From contig JBBHKE010002118.1 of NCBI GenBank assembly GCA_037447655.1, forward strand, positions 50,151 through 114,150: a stretch of DNA of 64,000 nt. The letters run 5' to 3'. Both the position numbers and the translations under genes were made by a program. Origin of the DNA: Zygnema cylindricum. Lineage: Eukaryota > Streptophyta > Zygnematophyceae > Zygnematales > Zygnemataceae. Shown here piece after piece: positions 31,680 to 44,196 of the stretch; the stretch's first letter is position 1; every line of letters begins with the position of its first letter. The notes below the pieces were generated by a model. The model saw only the letters and a program-made list of their open reading frames with translations, did not search any database and was not told the origin of the DNA.

Positions 31680-32690
31680 AAAAAAGGGAGAGAGAGAGAG
31701 CGAGAAAAAACTAGAGGTGAGGGAGGAGAGAGAAAGGAAGACGAGAGGAAGAGATGGAGCTTGAGGCAAGAAGAGAGGGAGCAAGAGGGAGATAGAGAGA
31801 GAGAGAAAGAGAGGGAACAAGAGGGGAGGGAGGGAGGGGAGGGTATCAGAGGGAAGGTGGGGAAGGGAGGTAGAGAAAAATCGGGAGGAGGGATGGAGCT
31901 TGAGGCAGGGGAAGAGGGAGCATGAGGGAGAGATAGTGGGGTTAGAAAGCGAGGAGGAGAAAGAGAGAGAGAGGGAAAAAGAGGGGAGGAAAGGGAGGGG
32001 AGGAAATTCGAGGGAAAAAGGGGAAGGGAGGCAGAGGGGAAGTGGGAGGGAGAAGGAAAAATGGAACTTGAGGCAGCGAAGGAGGGCACAAGAGGAAGAG
32101 AGAAAAGTGCGAGAGACAGGGATTGGTAGCAAGAAGGGGAGAGAGAACGAGGGATGAGGGAGGGAGGGGAGGGAATTAAAGGGAAGGCGAGGAAGGGAGG
32201 GAAGAACGCGAGAAGGAAGTAGGGAGAGAGATGGAGAGATGGAGCTTGAGGCAGAGAGAGCAAAGGGAGAGAGGGATTGCGAGGAAAGAGGAGAGAGAGA
32301 AAGAGTGAGGGAACGAGAGAGGAAAAGCTATAGGGAAGGAGTGGAAGGGACTTAGAGGGAAGGAGGGAAAGGGAAGTAGAGGGGAAGGAGGAGAGAGAGA
32401 GAGAGAGTTGGAGCAAGATCGAGAGAGGGATTGGACTGGAAGGGAGGTGAGGACTTAGAGGGAAGGAGTAGAATGGAGGCAGAGGGGAAACGAGAGGGAG
32501 AGAAAGAGATGGATCTTGAGGCAGAGAAAGAGGGAGTAGGAGGGAGAGTGAGAGAGGGATTGGGAGGAAGGAGGAGAGGGGAAAAGAGAGAGGGAACTAG
32601 AGGGAAGGCAATTAGATTGAAGGTGGGGAAGGGAGAGAGAGGAATAAGGGGAGGGAGAGGGAGATATGGAGCTTGAGGCACGGAAAGAGG
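31680..32690. repeat. Purine-rich minisatellite with a recurring ATGGAGCTTGAGGCA word
   Basis: GA-rich DNA in which variants of ATGGAGCTTGAGGCA recur roughly every 140-270 bp (near 31755, 31895, 32065, 32243, 32510, 32668), showing a diverged higher-order repeat. Long frames on either strand are low-complexity artefacts. Confidence 0.8.
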
Positions 32691-32713
32691 TGTATGTATA
32701 TATGTAAATAGAT

Positions 32714-32716
<3 letters not shown>

Positions 32717-32791
<75 letters not shown>
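32717..32791. repeat. (TA)n microsatellite
   Basis: About 37 TA units, followed by TATG/TGTG-rich sequence to 32853. Confidence 0.95.
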
Positions 32792-32794
<3 letters not shown>

Positions 32795-33000
32795 TATATA
32801 CACATGTATAAATTGTATATGTATGCATATATGTGTGTGTGTATATATATGTGTGCTGTTGTCTTAAAAATTAAATCATTATTAAGAAACATAGTATGAT
32901 GCGACAAAATAAAATCAATGGAAGCTTAACCACATATAATTTTACCAATTGAAAGAAATTGGATTGGGGTTTTAAAACAAAAATAATGGGCTTTTTGCAG

Positions 33001-33113
33001 GAAATTTGTACATTTTCCAAAAAAAAAATCGATCGAAAAGATGATATGTTATTTTACATAAAGGACACTCAATCTTCAGAAAAAAAAAATACCAAAAAAC
33101 TATCTTTCAAAAA
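33001..33113 (+). other. Possible orphan exon near gene 1
   Basis: An acceptor GGCTTTTTGCAG precedes an open stretch encoding EICTFSKKKIDRKDDM and LFYIKDTQSSEKK, ending in TGA at 33111-33113. Composition and the FYIKD word resemble exon 2 of gene 1 (FYLKD). It may be an alternative last exon or a duplicate. Weak evidence. Confidence 0.3.
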
Positions 33114-33351
33114 GTGATTTGTATATTAAATTGTACTTTTAGTTTTAACTGTTTTTTTTTGTTTTTTTTTAATTTGATTTGATTCGAATAATTTTGATAT
33201 GGAGTAGAAAAAAAAATGTGATGTGGATAGAAAATTAGGATGTGTAATTAATTTTTTTTTTTACCTTTATTTTTATCATTTTTAGTAGTTTTATTTCAAA
33301 GATTGATTTTGAGGAGAATCTGATGATTTCATGAAATAGACTCAAAGAGTT

Positions 33352-33628
33352 AAGATCTTTAACCTCTCCCTCTCCCTCCCTCTCCCTCTCCCTCTCCCTT
33401 TCCCTCTTTCCCTTCCTTTTCCTTTTCTCTCCCTCTCCCTCCATCTCCCTTTCCCTCACCCTTTCCTTTTCCTTCTCACCTTTTCCCTTTCCCTCTCCCC
33501 TCTCCCTCTCCCTCTCTCCCTCTCTCCCTCTTTGCCTCTCTCCCTCTCCCTTTCTCTCTCACACTTTACCTTTTCCTCTCCCCTCTCGCTCGCCCATCCC
33601 CTCCCCCTCCCTCTCCCTCTCCCTCTTT
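33352..33628. repeat. CT-rich tract
   Basis: CTCCCTCTCC-type low-complexity sequence. The flanking 33630-34770 is AT-rich with A/T homopolymers and no supported gene. Confidence 0.9.
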
Positions 33629-34771
33629 AGATTCCGAAATAATAAAGATAAATGGATAAATGTCCTTTCTGGTTTCAAATTATTTCCCCTAAAAAATAAT
33701 AGAAATTATATTAAAATAATGGTTAGAATAACAATAACAATAATAAGAACAACAACAAAGACAACAATAATACTACTAATCATAAATATTGTTTATGTAA
33801 TTTTCCACTTACATTTTTTTAGTCATAATAAAGAAAATTATAGACTATGAAAATGTTTAAAAAAAAAATTTAATCATGATTTCATAAATGTTATAATAAT
33901 TTGATAAAAAAACATTTTTTTTACAGTTTTTACTCTCAAATTACCTTAAAGGGAATTTAAATAAACAAACAGTGTGCATTCAACAATTTTTAAAAGTGCA
34001 TTTACTAAATATGAGTACATTTACTACTTAAATAATTTACGGTTTTGACTGAATTTTGTATATACACACAAGTATAAATAAAAACACACATGTACATATG
34101 TAACATTTATTCTTTGTTGTTTGATTGATTTTTTTAAAATATTTGAAGAATAAGTGGAAGAGATAAATAATTAACTTATTTTTGAATTTGATTAAATTAC
34201 CTTTTTCAGATTTATTTATTTTTATTTTCTGAGGAAAAAGAAAAAAATATGATTGCAATTATAGTTTTAATTTTAATATGAAATATTTAATACAATTTAT
34301 ATATAAAATGATAAAATTATTTCAAAATGTTTAATGCTTGCAAATCTATACAGATTCAGAAAAAAAAAATGTTAACATATTTTTTTTTTTAAACAAATAA
34401 AAGGAGGCATTTTTTTTTTCTTCTTTTTTTATAAATAAAAGAGAGACAAAAATCTACTTAATCACAAAAAAATGTAAAAAAAAAGACTCAAATTGCCAGG
34501 GCAAAAAAAACAATGGCCAAAAAACATAAAAAAAAAGTTTTTTTCTGACGATAAACATGCCAACAAAAAAAAATATCCAACGAAATTAACACAATAAAGA
34601 AATAAGTAAGAAAATTGAAAACATAACAACACCACACACAAAATACCAAACAAATAAAAAAACAAAAAATGTTAACAAACTTTCATACAATTAATCAAAA
34701 AAAAATTGCCATCGTTGATAACATTGCAATATTTTTGGATGCTTAAAAATACATATATATTGGAACGTCAC

Positions 34772-34773
34772 TT

Positions 34774-34817
<44 letters not shown>

Positions 34818-34893
34818 TCTCTCCCTCTCCGTCTCCTACCTTTTCCTCTCCCTCTTCCTCCCTCTCAATCCTCTGCCTCTCCCTCTCTCTCTC
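34772..34893. repeat. (CT)n tract at an assembly gap
   Basis: Microsatellite running straight into the N block, which it probably caused. Confidence 0.95.
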
Positions 34894-35055
34894 NNNNNNN
34901 NNNNNNNNNNNNNNNNNNNNNNNNNNNNNNNNNNNNNNNNNNNNNNNNNNNNNNNNNNNNNNNNNNNNNNNNNNNNNNNNNNNNNNNNNNNNNNNNNNNN
35001 NNNNNNNNNNNNNNNNNNNNNNNNNNNNNNNNNNNNNNNNNNNNNNNNNNNNNNN
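34894..35055. other. Assembly gap (162 N)
   Basis: Run of N bases; true length and content unknown. The missing 3' end of gene 2 could partly lie here. Confidence 0.99.
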
Positions 35056-35700
35056 GTATATATGTATAAATAAATTGCAAATTCTAGGGTTTAAATTTAA
35101 CATTAGTGTTTGAACTTTTAAACCTGTGATTTTAGTGCCTTAAGGAAAGCTAAAGCGTTCAAAGAAACAAAGAAGATGTTAAAATAAGCGAGACAAAAAA
35201 AAAAAAAAACTGAAAACAAAAAAAAGAAAGAAAAGGAAAAAAAAACACAAAACGAAAAAAAAAAAAACAGAAAGTGAAAATAAAAAAACTGTACAAATCT
35301 CTTGGTTAGCCTTTTTCAATGCTGCCGGCTTTTAAAACTATAACTCCTTTTTTTAAACGTTTAAGTTCAAGAGCTATGGTTTTTATTACTATTTTAAAGA
35401 TTTAGACTTTAGCTTTGAGACGGCGTATAAAACTAAGCCGTCAAATCGCTTTTTCATTCAAAAAGATTAAATTCTCAAAGAAAAAACAAAAGTCAAAAAA
35501 AAAAAAAAACAGAGCGAATAAAATTGTAGAAGAAACAAAGAAACTTGCGAAATCGAAAGGAATTCCGTGATTTTAGTGTCCAAATTTTCAAGTTTGTGAT
35601 TACAATTTAAATTTGGGATCTTAAACGTTAAATAAATATGTATATATGTAATTAGAGGAATTAATTATCTCAAAATATTTGCATATAAATTTTTATATAC

Positions 35701-36282
35701 CTGATTGATCCGTTTTTAAAGATTTTGTTGTGGAATCACTTATCGCTGACGAGTTCCATGGTGGTCCTTCCGTTTTGTTGTCCGTTTCAGTTTTCGTTTG
35801 AAATTCCGTTTTAACTTCGTTTTTAGTTTCGTCCGTTTTATCTTCCGTTTTAATCTCTTCTATATTAATTTCCATCGAAATTGGTTTCAATCTCGGTTCC
35901 AAATTTAATTTTGTTTCGAGTCCCATTTTTATTTCTTCTTTTTTATTTTTTTTTTCGACCTGCAAAAAGAAATCATGGCAAAGCACAAAGACAAAAAATA
36001 GTTTAGAAAACAAAAATTTATCTGAGAGGTTTGAGGGATATTAAAAAAAAAAAAAAGCGATAATCATGTGCTATTTCCCTTTTTTTTCCTTTGTTTTTTT
36101 GCTTTTTGAGTTTCAGGATTATTTAGGATTTAAAAGTTTCGTGGATCGAGAATAAATCGCACCTTTTTTTTTATATTGGTTTGAAATTCTTCTTGATGAA
36201 ATTTTTGCTCCGTTATCCTGGACCACAAAAAAATAAAAAATGTACATATAACATGTATACATATTCACATTATATGCATATA

Positions 36283-36321
<39 letters not shown>

Positions 36322-39300
36322 GTGTCGATACATGTATTACATTATTGCATTTAATTAATTCAGATTCACATTAAACTTAGAAAGAAAAAACAGAGTTTCA
36401 AAAATATAAAATTTTGAAAATAAATCAGCGCAAAAAATTGTATGAAAATGGGCGTGAAAATTGACATTGCTTGATGGGGGGGGGAAGGAGAAGGGGAGGG
36501 GAGAGAGTGTGGAGGGCAAGCAGTAGGAAAGGAGAGCGCACCCATTTTTTCATTTTTTTTCAATTGCTAATTTTACATATATTTTCGTTGTTAAATTCAA
36601 AAGTACAACATTAATTCAATCATAAAATTAGCAAAAGAGTTGGTATTTTTAGGAACTATTTGTTTATCAAAATATTTAAATTGGAAAGCTATTGGACTTC
36701 AAAAAAACTGACATTTAAATTGGAATTATAATCATTTTTTTCTGTTAAAAATATTGAAATTGGCGAAATATCTGCACCAAAATTGCCATTAAATTGAAAT
36801 TAAAATCGACTTTCGACTTTAAAATTATTATTTTTTTTAACTTGACTATACTAACTTATTCACTCCACATTTTTTCATAATTTTATTAATCGAAATCAGA
36901 GACAAATCCGGGCTTGTAAGTATTAATTAATAAAAAAACAAACAAACAAAGAACAAAAAAACAAACTAAAAACAAAAAAATACAAAAAAAAGACAAAATG
37001 TACCTCCGATTTTCCACTTTCTTCGGAAAACGATCGACCGAAAACTTTGACGTCGAGGGTGACGTGACGTGACACACCTTTTTTTTTCCATTTTTTGCCG
37101 ATTTGTCGATTTTTTTCGTCATTTTCTCACCTCGTACCTAAAATTTTAGCAAGAAATGAGATCAATTCAAGGTGTTCCAAAAAAAAAAAAAAAAAACCAC
37201 ATTTTTCTATTTAAAGGTTAAAGAATTATTTTTTCAAGAATCTTTTTGGGACTGTTTTAAATTATTTTTTAATTTTAAACTGAAATAATCAAGACGTAAT
37301 CATGCTTTCAAAAGTAAATTAAAAATGATATAACCAGAAATTTGTGAAACAAACGGATAAAATTTCATAAAAAATAAATAAAAAAACGATAAAAAAAAAT
37401 TGACGTGACGTGACTTCCTTTTTTTTGTTACTGAAAATCCCAAAAAGGCAAATGACAAAAAATCGAACAAAAAAAAGCAAAAAAAATAGAAAAAAAATCA
37501 AAAAGCAAAATAGAAACCATAGTGGATAACTTAAAAACTTTCAATATTTTGCTAAAATATTTTAAAACAATTATTTTTAAACATTCTAAAGTTTAGAAAA
37601 AACAAAAGATCACTCACCTTAGAATCAATTTTCGGTCGTACATCGGATTTTGTACTTTTTTCCAAAATCTCTTTTGTTTGACAATTTTCAAAACCTTTTT
37701 CTTCTATTTCTTCCTCTTTCGGTTCAACCATAACCGAAATATCACCGTATGCATGATCCTTGTTCGTCTTTTTCAAAAAATCCGAAGGACATTCAAGAGA
37801 AATATTATCCACATTTTTTGTCTTTTTTTCTTTTTGATCGATTTTGTGAAAAACTATTTCTCCCGGGTAATTTTCCTCGACCCATTTTTCTAAACTTTTT
37901 ACTAAAAAATGTTTTTCGAGCCGTTGTCCCGATTCTTGCATTAATTGAAAACCGAAAGAAGGTCCGGATTCAAAAATGTGGTCCATATCCACTCTGTTTT
38001 CTGTACAAAAATTTGTCATAGAGACTTTTGAGAATTTTGTATCGCTTTTGGAGAAATCTCCACCGAAATCGAAATCAAAATCGCGATCGAAATTCTTTTT
38101 TATTGTAGTTTTTTCGAGTTTCGAAAGATTTTCAGGTTCCAAATTTGACCGGAAAAAACAATCGGTTTTTTTCCCAGAAAGATATTCGCCTATAATAAAG
38201 AGAGAAAAAAAAAAAAAAAAAAAAAAGGGGAACTATCATTTAACCGAGAGAATTTCTAGAACGTGTAAAAATTTTAAAAGACGATCAATTTTATACGAAA
38301 AACCAATTTAAAAAAAAAAAATTAGGGCCACAAGAATGAATATTTCCAAAAAAAAAAAAACTGATAGAAACACAATAAGAAGAAAAACTAATTTACATAA
38401 TTTGTCAATTTTAAACTAAAATCAATTTATCAGTACATTTCTTTCTTACCTTCCTCTTTTTTTTCCGATTCCGAGATAATTTTTTTCCCAGAATTGAATT
38501 TAAGTTCGTGTCTGCTAGAAAATAAAATAAAATAATTAAAAAAAGGAAAAAAGAAAAAACTAACTAGCTGGGAAGGAAAAAAACAGCACAAATTTTTTAA
38601 AACTTATGCTTGATTGTGATACAAAACAAAAAAAATAAGAGGAAGAATAGAGAAAGGAAGAGGGAGATAGAGAGAGAGAGTATAAAGAGCGAGAGAATAA
38701 AGAGCGAGAGAAAGAGAGACAGAGAGAGAGAAAGAGAGAGACAGAGAGGGAGAGAGAGAGAGAGAGAAAACATCCATTGCATATTACATTCATACAGCTC
38801 TATCTCTCTGCTGAACTCTCCTTCTCCCTCTCTCTTTCCGTTTTCCCTTATCCTAACCTGAGTCTTTCTTCCCCCCCAATCCTCCAAGCCCGCAATATGC
38901 CTCGCTATGTCCACCTCTCCCTCCCCCCCCCACCTCACAGTCTCCCCTCCTCTGGCGATATGCCTGGCTATGGCTCGAATCAGCTCCGCATTCAAATCGA
39001 ATTCTCGACAGAATTCTTTCGCCATTTGAAGGGCACATTTCTCCGATCCCAAATTTGAATTTCTCTTCTCCGTAAAATTTGACAAATTTTCCGAATTTGT
39101 CAAATTTTTTGAATTTTCTGCCGAATTTTCCATCAAATTCACCGAATTTGATGTATTTGTCATCGAATTTGTTGTGTTTCTCGACGGAACTGTCAAATTT
39201 TTCGAATTATCCATCGAATTTATCAAATTTGTCATCGAATCTGTCGTATATGCCATCGAATTCGTCGGGTTTTTTGACCAATTTGTCGAATTATATGTCG

Positions 39301-42300
39301 AATTCATCGAATTTGTCGGCAAAAATTCAGACAAATTTGTGGAATCTTTCACCGAATCTGTCGAGCACTCTTCCGAATTTGTCGAATTTGTTGACGAACT
39401 TGCCGAATTTGAGGTCAAATCTGCCGAATTAGTGGTCGAATTTGTCGAACTTGAAGACAAATTTGTCGAATTGATGTTTTTCATCGAGAAATTCTTAGGT
39501 TTTTTTACCATTTTTTTCGAATTTTGAATGGGGTTCGAGAGTTTTGGGAGGCGATTTGGAGCCAATCGGAGAGAGAGAAGGATTTCCACACTGCCATTAG
39601 GATCGCCTAGGGGTTCAGGGCCAGCTGGAGAGGGGGAGAGAGGGGGAGAGGGAGTGGGAGTGGGAGAGGGGGAGGGGAGAGTGAGAAGGAGGGGTGAGGG
39701 GAAGGGGGTGGGGGGGAGGAGTAAGGAGGTAACCTATTTAGAGTGGAAATCTCAAGATATAAGAAAAAAAAAGTGAAACATATTTTTACAAAGACAATCT
39801 GGACCTTTCAATCTTCAACTTAATGTTCAATTCAAGTCAGAAAAAAAGGGGAGAGGGAGAGAGAGAGAGAGAGCGAGAAAGAGAGAGAAGAGTAAGAGAG
39901 TTAAAGAGAGAGTGAGAGAGAGAAAGAGAGAAAAAGAGATATAAGAGAGAAAGAAAGAGAGAGAGGAAGCGAGAGAGACAGATAGAGAGAGATTGAGAGA
40001 AACAGAGAATGAGAGAGAGAGAGGGAGAGAGAGAGACAGAGAGAGAGAGAGAATTAAACAGAAGGAATGGAATTTAATGGATTATCTGTGGTCGGGAACT
40101 GGAAATGAATGAAAGGAAATTCCGAACTGGACAAAATTACTTTTTGGTTTATAAAACAACACATCAGCTAGAGTTTACTGAACTCAAAACGAAATGAAAA
40201 CTAAAAAGTATTTCACCTAAATTATAGAAAAAAAATAATAGATTATGATTGAAAAGATAGTTTTTTTGAAGAAGTTATTTTTTGGAAGTTGATGTTTTAT
40301 TGATATCAAAAACACTCAAGCAATAACAATTTGAACATAAAAAGAAACAAAGTTCAAACACTTAACAACCCCCATTAAACTACTTATATTCTGTCCAAAA
40401 AACTTAACACATTATCGATTTTTTCCGAAGAAGTTTCGGTGAAACCAAAACAATTCAACTGTTTCAAAAAATCCAAAAAAACACTTTGCCGTTTTGATTT
40501 CTTCAGAAAAAAAAACAAAAAAAACAAAAAAAAGACATGAAAACAAAAAAGTTAAATATAATTAGAGTAAAATTTAGGCAAAAAAACTATGGAAAAAAGG
40601 AAGGAGGGAGAGAATATATGATATGGATAGGAGGAGGGGGAGGGAGAGGGTAAGTAAAAATGAGGTCATTAAAGAGCTAAAAACAAAAAGAAAAATTGGC
40701 CAAGTAGTTTGAAAAAATTAGAAATTAAAGACAAAAAATCACTTTATGCAGAAAGGGAGGAAAAAAATGATCATATGAAGCAAATAAAGATACTACAAAT
40801 TGAGGGGAAAAAAATTAAATGAATGTAACACTTACAGATTTGATTTTTTGGGTTACTTTGCATCCTGGTTCAAATAAAAACAAAAAAAAAGGGAATATTT
40901 ACATTAGAAACAACAAAGTAAAAATTGTAAGAAAAAGACGGTCTAAAATATGGTCTAGCAAAACATTTTCAAACATTATTCCTGTAACTTTTTCAAATTC
41001 AGAAGGAAAGGGAGAGAGAGAGTGGGAGAGAGGGAGGGAGAGAGAGGAAGAGAGAGAGGGAGAGAGGGAGGGAGAGAGAGAGGGAGAGAGGGAGACAGAG
41101 AGAGGAGGAGAGAGAGCGGAGAAGAGAAGAGAGAGAAGAGAAGGAGAGAAAGAGGGGGAGAGAGGGAGAAGAAGGGAGAGAGAGAGGGAGAGGGAGGGAG
41201 AGGGAGAGGGAGAGGGAGAGAGAGAGGGAGAGAGAGGAAAAGAGAGAGGGAGAGAGAGAGAAAGAGAGAGAGAAAACATACCCAGACAGGTGGTCCTTTT
41301 ATTTTCTCCATGGTTGATAGTAGAAATTTGGATATATTCAGAAAATTCTGAAAAATTTGACATCGAAAAAAGGACAAAAAAAAAAAACAGAAGAATAATG
41401 TGGACTATTTTTACTATGGGAAAAAAACAATCATAGAGATTTTTACTAAAAATTGTCAAAATAAATCCTTTACAAATTTACTAAAAACATGAATTTTTGA
41501 CAAAAAAAACTTGAGAATATTTATTTTCCTAACATTTGTAACGTCTGTAATTTCGTTCAACTTACAAAAAGAAATTGAAAAAAAATATCAACGGTCCAGA
41601 TTTTCACTTAAAATCTTCGCACGGTTTTTCGCACGTTTTTTCGCACGTTTTTTCGCACAACCGCTTAGGAAATTAACAAAAGTCAGACTGAAAATCGCCG
41701 ACAGACCATAGAGTTTTATTGCAGCGGTAGCATTTTAGCTTCCTAACGACAAAAACATAATAACGACAAAAATCCTGTAACGGCAAAGTACAGTTCTGCT
41801 TCAAGGTCACGTTTTCCAGTTTTTGTGAATAGAATTGATGTTCCTTTCAAATTTTAAAATTTCAATTGTACGGTAAAGTCGAGACCAATCACGTGCAAAA
41901 ACTCAAATTTCGTACACTTTTTTTAAAAATCGACTTCAGCAGTTTGTTGATTTGATTGGTTTACGGCGATTTTTATTTTTTTTGAAAATACAAGATTTTT
42001 GACAAGAAAAATAATGGACGGTAGGGATCTTCCCGGCACAGCTATGTGTAGAAATTAAAGGCTGAAAATAGGAAGGTCAAGCTGTACGAAACGAAATCTT
42101 TCCGTACTAGAGAGAGTAGTACTTTATCCAAAGAAACGTGTAGAGAAAATCTAAAATTTCGTCTTCGCACGATATAGAAGTCAACGAAAACGTCAAAATA
42201 ATAAAATATGCAATAGAAGGCCGAAGACTGCGAGTTGAAAAACAATAGCCGGCCTAATCATAGTTCAAAAGTAGGCGTTTTTATGGTAGGCCTTTGGTCG

Positions 42301-44129
42301 GCGCCTTTATCGTAAGTTGTGTTATGGGCTTTTCATGTGATCTTCATGGATCGCTACTTTGATCATAGACCGTCCGATCGTCCGAATCTGACGGTATAAA
42401 TAAATATTTTTGGTCCGAATGTTCTAACTGGTCCAATTTTTGGTCCGAATGTTGTAAGTGGTCCAAATAGGTCCGAATACAATATGGGTCTTAAAGTCAT
42501 ATTGTATGTTTTGCATACAATAGGCATATTGTATGGGCCTACTTTCACCTACTTTTGAACTATGGGCCTAATAGATGTGTAAGAATTTTTATATGTACGG
42601 TTTTTTTGTCACTTTTCCCGCTATAATTGAAAACGTACAATTTGAAAGACGCGATGTGACCGTACAAACTGTAGAGTACAGTACAGTCGCGAACTTTAAA
42701 TTCTCCAATCAGAAGGTACGGACCGATACGGACAGCTGAGAATAATATGAACGGTGGGATTAACATATCGGTCGAATAAAACAAGATCAATATGTACGAA
42801 CAGCAGTGTGACGTTTCACAACTTAAATAGAAACGGCACCAAGTCGTCCGATCAACATCGGACGGCTCATTATTTTCAATCCAAATCCATGGGACAGCTT
42901 AGCGAATTCCGTACGGAAATTACACGATATCACACTTGAACTCATCATTTTGTCACGTGGCTGACAGGGAGACACACACGAGCGTCCCAAAGAAGTTCGT
43001 CTTGACCACGTCAGACGTATATCTCTCCGAATATTCGGTATGGACCAAACTTTCGGCTCAGGTCCAGCGTTTACTACTGTACTTTACTTGAACGTCTCTC
43101 ATAGTCCGTACAAATATCGTACAAATGTACTTTTACGTGCACGTGCATTTACGAGCGAGATCGGGCACGTGAAAAAAACTTTCATGTCCGTCAATTTTTT
43201 TCTGGGGACGTGACATCCTTTGGGAAAACGTCGAAAGTTAAATTTCTCAAACTTTGATACGAAATAAATAAATTATGCGCTAGACGTTTTCGGACCTAGC
43301 CGCGTCGACACGTGTCCAATTTAAGCGCTTTTGTAGTCCACGTGTACCTCTGAAGATCACGCATCTAACGCGATCGGAAATTTCAGTTTTGGCGCGCATA
43401 ATAAGGCACGGGACCTAATTAAGTATTTATGCGACGCCAAAACCAGAATACATTTTGGGTCGTGTCTATGTATGGCCCATTTTGCAATTTTTTTCGTTTA
43501 CTTCGAATTCTCCGTTCAAGAATTTTGCGTGCTGTGACATTTGTAGACGTTTAAATGGTGTTTAAATGCACAATCTCCGAGGGATAATTTATGATACTGA
43601 CAAATAATGCATTTTAAGCATTCAAGGGGTATTTCTTTGTCATTTTTGTGAAGTTAAAATTCTTACTCGATTAGTTAAAAGAATTCTCGGTGGTTTCTCC
43701 CACAAAAAAATGGAAAAAAATGGTCGTTTGTACCATTTTTCGTGATAAAAATTTCCAAAATTTAAAAGTTAATAGTTAGGCTGGTTACAGGTTGAGGTGT
43801 CACATGAACTTCAAATCGACCAATGGTTGATGCTGAGAGAGGAGGGAGAGGGGGAGAGGGCGGAGGGAGGGAGGTAGGGAGAGAAAGATAGGAGGGGGAG
43901 GGAGGAAAGAGAGGGGAGAGAGGCGTCTCTGATTCTAATTTCAGTAGGTTGAGTTTGAGAATTTTTGGACATGACTTGGATTTTTGGTTTAATTTAGAAA
44001 AAATCGAAATTTCATATTTTAACATACAGATATAGTGATAAGACATCCATGAGAAATAGTGTTTCCTAAGGTTCATTTTTTTTTTTTGGAGTTTCATGTC
44101 TAGCTAACTAGAACACACATACATATATA

Positions 44130-44196
<67 letters not shown>

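Noticed and set aside
31565-32828. Long Ser/Leu/Pro-rich frames on the minus strand
   Set aside because: They are read from the purine minisatellite and TA tract. No conserved motif, and composition follows the repeat.
38853-39038. Kinase-regulatory or SNF5-like similarity of the helix QMAKEFCREFDLNAELIRAI in gene 2
   Set aside because: The resemblance is limited to a generic amphipathic helix; not enough to name a domain.
40378-40470. Possible extra gene 2 exon encoding CFGFTETSSEKIDN
   Set aside because: It has a plausible acceptor, but the phase does not solve the mismatch between the exons at 40836 and 39624, and the frame soon stops.
40899-41459. 186-codon minus-strand frame and overlapping plus-strand frames
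   Set aside because: Mostly CT/GA repeat. Only the short part at 41282-41347, bounded by splice sites, was kept as a gene 2 exon.
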